From: JAJDAH01 sp964487605
GTDB taxonomy: Bacteria; Myxococcota_A; Polyangia; Polyangiales; Polyangiaceae
Assembly (NCBI GenBank): GCA_964487605.1
Contig: CAZARU010000019.1
Location: 1 to 64,000, forward strand
Length of the DNA: 64,000 bases
Reading direction: 5' to 3'
Positions 60,127-64,000 of this stretch are shown here, piece after piece (position 1 is the stretch's first letter; every line of letters begins with the position of its first letter). A program made the position numbers and the translations under genes. The notes under the pieces were generated by a model. That model was not told where the DNA came from. It did not search any database and saw nothing but the letters and a program-made list of their open reading frames with translations.

Positions 60127-62253
60127 ATGGCGAACCTGAATCCCGCTCAGCGTTCTGCCGTGCGCACGCTGAAGGGCCCGCTTCTCGTGCTCGCAGGGGC
60201 GGGTTCGGGGAAGACTCGTGTCATCGCGCATCGCACGGCCGCGCTGGTCGAGCACGGCGTGAAGCCCGAGCGGATCCTGGCGGTCACCTTCACGAACAAG
60301 GCGGCTCGGGAGATGCGCGAACGCGTGAGCGCGCTCCTGGGGAAGCGGCGGCGCTCCTCCCCCGAGATCAGCACCTTCCACTCTCTGTGCGTTCGCATTC
60401 TCCGGCGTCAGGGCCGGCACGTCGGCCTGGGTCCCCGCTTCGCCATCTACGACCGCGGCGATCAGGAGGGTCTTGCTCGCGCGGCGCTCCGCGACGTGCA
60501 CGTGGGGCCCGAGAAGCTCCGCCCCGGGGACCTCATCGCCATCGTAGGTGGCTGGAAGACCCGCGGGATCGACGCCACCGCGGCCATGGGCGTCGCTCGC
60601 AACGACAAGGAGGAGCTCGCCGCTCTCGCCTACGGTCGCTACGCGGAAGCTCTCCGCGCCGCGGGCGCCGTGGACTTCGACGACCTGTTGCTCAGAACGG
60701 TGGAGCTGTTCGAGCGCGCCCCCGAGGCGCAGCTGGCGGAGGCGCGGCGGTTCGACCACGTCCTCATCGACGAGTACCAGGACACGAACGACCTGCAGTA
60801 CCGCATCGTTCGTGCCCTGGCCGGGCGCCACCGCAACCTCTGCGTCGTGGGAGACGACGATCAGTCCATCTACGGCTGGCGAGGCGCCGAGGTGACGCAC
60901 ATCCTCTCGTTCAAGAGCGACTGGCCCGGCGCCAAGGTGGTCCGCCTCGAAGAGAACTACCGATCGAGGGCGCCGATCCTGGAGGCGGCAAACCGGCTCA
61001 TCGCGTTCAACCGGTCCCGGCACGACAAGGTGTTGCGCCCCATGCGTGGAGGAGGCACGGAGCCGCGCATCCTGCGGTTCGACGACGAGGTCGTCGAGGC
61101 GCAGATGATCGTCGGGGAAATCCGCAGGCGGGTGGAAGCTCCACCGGGAGAACGCGAGTCCGCCGGCGCGTTCGCCATCCTCTTTCGCACCAACGAACAG
61201 CCGCGTCCGTTCGAGATGGAGCTCCGCCGAGCCAAGCTCCCCTACGTGCTCGTGGGTGGACAATCGTTCTACGATCGCCGCGAGGTGCGCGACGTCCTGG
61301 CGTACCTGAAGGTCCTGGTGAACCCCGAGGACGAGGTCTCGCTCCTGCGGATCCTCAACGTCCCGACCCGCGGCGTGGGCCAGGGCACGGCACAGGTCCT
61401 GATCCGTCGGGCCGTCGAGGCGGCGTGTCCGGTCTGGCACGTCCTCACGGGCTCGCTCCCCGAGCTCCCCGCGGCCACCGTCGAGCGTCTCGTGGCGTTC
61501 CGCTCGCTCATCGAGGGCTACGCCGCGCGACTCGAGACGCAGTCCCCGAGCGTCGTCCTCCGATCGCTCATCGGCGAGATCGACTACCGCTCCGAGCTCG
61601 AGCGCGTGTACAAGACGGCGAGCGACGTCGAGTCTCGGTGGGCGTCGGTGGAGGAGGTCGTCAGCTCGCTGGCCCGCCACGAGGAGCGCTCGAAGGACCC
61701 GGACGTGCGCAGCTTTCTGGACGACCTGGCCCTGGATGCGCAGGACGCCGACGACGAGGACCCGAAGGCACACCGGTCGGTGAAGCTCATGACCCTGCAC
61801 AGCGCGAAGGGCCTGGAGTTCCCTCACGTCTTCATGGTGGGGATGGAGGAGGACATCCTGCCCCACAAGCGGTCCGTCGGCGAAGAAGGCACGCGCGGGA
61901 TCGACGAAGAGCGTCGTCTTGCCTACGTCGGCGTCACCCGGGGCATGGAGTCCGTGTCGTTGAGCTTCACCAGGAGCCGCATGAAGTGGGGGACCTCCCG
62001 GCCGAGCATTCCGAGCCGTTTCCTGGCCGAGCTGCAGGGCGACGCCGAGCGCGCGCGGCGCATCGCCGCGGCGGCGGAGGCCCGTCGCGTCAGGGCGGAG
62101 GCCGATGGCGCGGGCGGGACGCCTGACGCTGCACCCGCCGACCGAAAGCGTCGCGCGCCATCGAAGCGCGCCGCCACGCCCGCAGCGCCCGAGGGGAGTG
62201 CCCCGCCGGCGCGCCGTGCCGAGAAGAAGCGCCGCGCGGGAGCCAAGCCGTGA
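60127..62253 (+). CDS. UvrD/Rep/PcrA-family DNA helicase
   Basis: A 708-residue superfamily 1 3'-5' helicase. Walker A is LAGAGSGKT (22-30); TFTNKAAREMRERV, a TFHSLCVRILR motif Ib, DEYQDTND (Walker B), VGDDDQSIYGWRGAE, LEENYRSR, MTLHSAKGLEFPHVF and RRLAYVGVTRG complete the set. The tail (about 640-708) is Ala/Lys/Arg-rich with no known fold. It is closest in outline to PcrA/UvrD rather than RecB. The open frame extends 350 codons upstream, antisense to the MBL gene; I chose the ATG where homology begins. Confidence 0.93.
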   Translation: MANLNPAQRSAVRTLKGPLLVLAGAGSGKTRVIAHRTAALVEHGVKPERILAVTFTNKAAREMRERVSALLGKRRRSSPEISTFHSLCVRILRRQGRHVGLGPRFAIYDRGDQEGLARAALRDVHVGPEKLRPGDLIAIVGGWKTRGIDATAAMGVARNDKEELAALAYGRYAEALRAAGAVDFDDLLLRTVELFERAPEAQLAEARRFDHVLIDEYQDTNDLQYRIVRALAGRHRNLCVVGDDDQSIYGWRGAEVTHILSFKSDWPGAKVVRLEENYRSRAPILEAANRLIAFNRSRHDKVLRPMRGGGTEPRILRFDDEVVEAQMIVGEIRRRVEAPPGERESAGAFAILFRTNEQPRPFEMELRRAKLPYVLVGGQSFYDRREVRDVLAYLKVLVNPEDEVSLLRILNVPTRGVGQGTAQVLIRRAVEAACPVWHVLTGSLPELPAATVERLVAFRSLIEGYAARLETQSPSVVLRSLIGEIDYRSELERVYKTASDVESRWASVEEVVSSLARHEERSKDPDVRSFLDDLALDAQDADDEDPKAHRSVKLMTLHSAKGLEFPHVFMVGMEEDILPHKRSVGEEGTRGIDEERRLAYVGVTRGMESVSLSFTRSRMKWGTSRPSIPSRFLAELQGDAERARRIAAAAEARRVRAEADGAGGTPDAAPADRKRRAPSKRAATPAAPEGSAPPARRAEKKRRAGAKP

Positions 62254-63194
62254 CGGGTTCCGGGGGGACCTGGCGCCTGGCGGTCGTCACGGTCGCGTGG
62301 GTCGCGGCGGAGCGCGTGCTCGCCTACCGCGGCGCCAGGTACCTGCCCGACGCCGTGGCGCAGCACCTGACGCTGCAGACGTGGCTGCTCACCGTTCAGC
62401 TCCTGACGGGCGCCCTGGCACTGACGGCCCTGGCGCTCTGGGTCCCGTCCCCGCGCGTGGCGATCGGCCTCGTGGCGCCGACTCGACGCGCGCTGCTCGA
62501 TGCTGCCTTGTGGGCGCCCATCGTCTTCTCGCTCACGACCTTCCTCGCTTTCCGCGCCGCGCTCCCCACGCTGCTCGAGGAAGCGATGTCCGGCGGCATG
62601 GCGCGCGCCCGGGAGAACGCCGGTGAGATCGCGCGATCCCTGACGGAGACGGAGGTCGCCATCACCGTCGCGTGGGGCATCGTCGTGGCCCCGCTCGTGG
62701 AAGAGCTCGTCTTCCGCGGGGGCCTGTGGTCCTCGCTCCAGCGAGCGTTCCGCGCCGCCCCTCGGCCGGCAGGCGAGGAGGTGCCGCCGAGCCTCGATCA
62801 GAGCTTCGTCGAGGACTCGGTCGTCGTGCGGTGTGGCCGCGCCCTGCGCGATTTCGCGCGCTCGGGCGGTGCGGCGACCCTGGTGAGCGCCGTCGTCTTC
62901 GCGGCGCTGCACGCGGACCTGCGGGGTGGTGCGGGGATCCTCCGCGTCGGCGTCGCCTTCGGACTCGGGCTGGCGACGGGAATGGCGCGCCACGCGAGTG
63001 GCACTCTCGTGGCGCCAATCTTGCTCCACGTGCTGTTCAACGCGATGAGCGTGTCCGGGACGCGGCGCTGGGTGGTGAACGAGACGTTCCCCATGAAGCA
63101 ACAGGTCCCGACGATCTACGCGTGGCTCGCGCTCTCGACGGCCGTGCTCCTCGTGTTCCTCTGGATCCTTCGTCGCGCGAAGCGTCCGGCGTGA
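62250..63194 (+). CDS. CPBP-family intramembrane metalloprotease
   Basis: A 314-residue polytopic membrane protein with about seven hydrophobic segments. Motif 1 VEELVFRGGLWSSLQ (EExxxR), motif 2 FAALHA and motif 3 LLHVLFNA form the CPBP/Rce1-type glutamate protease site. Such proteins cleave prenylated or lipid-linked peptides or self-protect against bacteriocins. A soluble loop of about 50 residues with acidic segments sits between motifs 1 and 2. GTG start overlaps the helicase gene by 4 bases. Confidence 0.88.
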   Translation: MTGSGGTWRLAVVTVAWVAAERVLAYRGARYLPDAVAQHLTLQTWLLTVQLLTGALALTALALWVPSPRVAIGLVAPTRRALLDAALWAPIVFSLTTFLAFRAALPTLLEEAMSGGMARARENAGEIARSLTETEVAITVAWGIVVAPLVEELVFRGGLWSSLQRAFRAAPRPAGEEVPPSLDQSFVEDSVVVRCGRALRDFARSGGAATLVSAVVFAALHADLRGGAGILRVGVAFGLGLATGMARHASGTLVAPILLHVLFNAMSVSGTRRWVVNETFPMKQQVPTIYAWLALSTAVLLVFLWILRRAKRPA

Positions 63195-63200
63195 GCGACC

Positions 63201-64000
63201 CTACGCGCCACCCAGGGTGACGCGAATCCATGCGCCGCGGTCCGCTGGACCGCGACAGGCGTGGATCTCGCGCCGTGCCGGCACGGCCACGAAGCAGGCG
63301 TTGGTCGCGGTTCCCTGAGCGTCCTCCGGATGTCGGCAGATGCTGTCCACGCCGTCGGACCGGTCCTCGTACAGCGCGCGGATCGTGGTCGGGTCCTGCC
63401 CGGGCTCGGCCAGGCGACTTGCGAGCTTCGCGAGACGCGCCCGGCTCGAAACGTTCGGCGCCTCGCCCTCCTGCGCCACGTGGACCTCGTCGAAACAGTG
63501 GTTCGTGCGGACCAGCGCCGTGCGGCCCAGTGCGCGCTCGGCGCACCGGTCGGCGCTGCACTCGAGTTCCAGCGCCCCATCCGGGTCGGCAATCCAGTAG
63601 GTGTGGGCCGCCGCTCGCGGCGCGCCACGAAAAACGCTCGCCGACTCCTCCCGGGCCGCCCCGAACAGCGCCCTGTGGACCAGGCTGAGGTAGCCGACGC
63701 CGGGCCGGGAGCCCTTCGTCTTGATGTTGGTGGTGCCGATGGTGACGCCGTGCTCGTTCATTCCGACCAGCGACGGGCAGCCGACGCACGTGATGCACCA
63801 GGACTCGGGCCCGCTCGCCGGACGACGATGAACGGCGATCACGTAGTCGAGGTCCTGCGGATTGAGGTCCCAGGTCTGCCCGGCGAGCACCTCGCCGTCA
63901 CGCGTCAGTCCGGGTGGCACCACGAATGCCGAGCAGCCCTCCGAGTCCGCCCGAGGACCTCCGAGCAGGACCACGTCGCGCATGTCGGTCATGTTGGCCA
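63201..64000 (-). CDS. C45-type acyltransferase/peptidase, N-terminus off the window
   Basis: 266 residues are visible, open at the right edge. The sequence DSEGCSAFVVPPG has the Ser/Cys-type nucleophile environment of Ntn-hydrolases of the C45 group, which mature by self-cleavage before Cys. It continues with GQTWDLNPQDL, CVGCPSLVGMNEHGVTIGTTN, and VHRALFG, as in acyl-CoA:6-aminopenicillanate acyltransferase relatives. An internal ATG at 63992 would leave only 17 residues before the nucleophile; the frame continues past the edge, and homologues carry a longer propeptide, so I treat the gene as partial. Substrate unknown. Confidence 0.75.
   Translation of the reverse strand, partial: ANMTDMRDVVLLGGPRADSEGCSAFVVPPGLTRDGEVLAGQTWDLNPQDLDYVIAVHRRPASGPESWCITCVGCPSLVGMNEHGVTIGTTNIKTKGSRPGVGYLSLVHRALFGAAREESASVFRGAPRAAAHTYWIADPDGALELECSADRCAERALGRTALVRTNHCFDEVHVAQEGEAPNVSSRARLAKLASRLAEPGQDPTTIRALYEDRSDGVDSICRHPEDAQGTATNACFVAVPARREIHACRGPADRGAWIRVTLGGA

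Overview
The window is very GC-rich bacterial chromosome with dense, often overlapping genes, frequent GTG and occasional TTG starts, and strong G/C bias at third codon positions. The gene content points to Myxococcota, most likely order Polyangiales. It includes a Hanks-type kinase with a TPR partner, many lipoproteins with Ala-, Ser- or Gly-Cys lipoboxes, SUMF1-type secreted proteins, an AAA-TPR signalling ATPase, and a FtsX permease carrying a cysteine-rich insert. The taxonomic call is an inference from gene content, since no rRNA is present. I see no tRNA, rRNA, CRISPR, insertion sequence or prophage. The longest stretch without a gene is about 270 bases.

Layout. 1-3770 (minus): the start of a MoxR ATPase, an AAA-TPR ATPase and a MepA-type murein endopeptidase. 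4002-10287 (plus): a tight operon of folC, yajQ, glmM, an ABC ATPase, its FtsX-type permease and nagZ. It ends at a nested bidirectional terminator shared with a cysteine-rich repeat protein. 11938-19176: a pentose phosphate island with gnd (plus a DUF433 gene) on one strand, divergent zwf-opcA-pgl, and convergent tkt. 19261-24474: mltG and ruvX, divergent hisS, a secreted protein built of short aromatic/proline repeats, and a TPR protein. 24563-33984: argC, then a minus-strand run of two SUMF1-like proteins, a lipoprotein-type Pcm, an M50 protease with a helical C-terminal extension, and fused trehalose-6-phosphate synthase/phosphatase, with a GH15 hydrolase divergent from it. 34003-43220: an L,D-transpeptidase, a VanW protein, a lone thiS, gamma-carbonic anhydrase, miaB, a long-chain acyl-CoA synthetase and a secreted metzincin.

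43404-47585 is the most interesting locus. It is a co-directional cysteine-biosynthesis operon: Rrf2 regulator, CysK, an E1-like activating enzyme, a CysO-type sulfur carrier, a 91-residue mini-E1, CysM and a Mec/JAMM peptidase. The large E1 lacks the usual N-terminal arm that bears the trans-acting arginine. The small protein carries that arm but lacks the nucleotide-binding glycine loop. Together they could form an asymmetric two-part E1. The carrier ends in Gly-Gly-Arg, so it probably needs trimming, for which the JAMM peptidase is the obvious candidate. The regulator has a promoter so close to its start codon that its mRNA may be leaderless.

47605-57102 holds secreted or lipid-anchored proteins of unknown role (one with four Tudor/SH3-like repeats, one DUF4139 protein with an embedded OmpA-like domain), a Pro/Gly-rich two-helix membrane protein, and the kinase plus TPR pair. 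57118-64000 holds an alpha/beta hydrolase probably started at CTG, an iron-type alcohol dehydrogenase, an MBL hydrolase, a UvrD-family helicase, a CPBP membrane protease and a truncated C45-type acyltransferase.

Cell-wall enzymes recur across the window (mepA, glmM, nagZ, mltG, L,D-transpeptidase, VanW). Start codons were chosen by family length, Shine-Dalgarno sequences and operon overlaps; several remain uncertain and are flagged.
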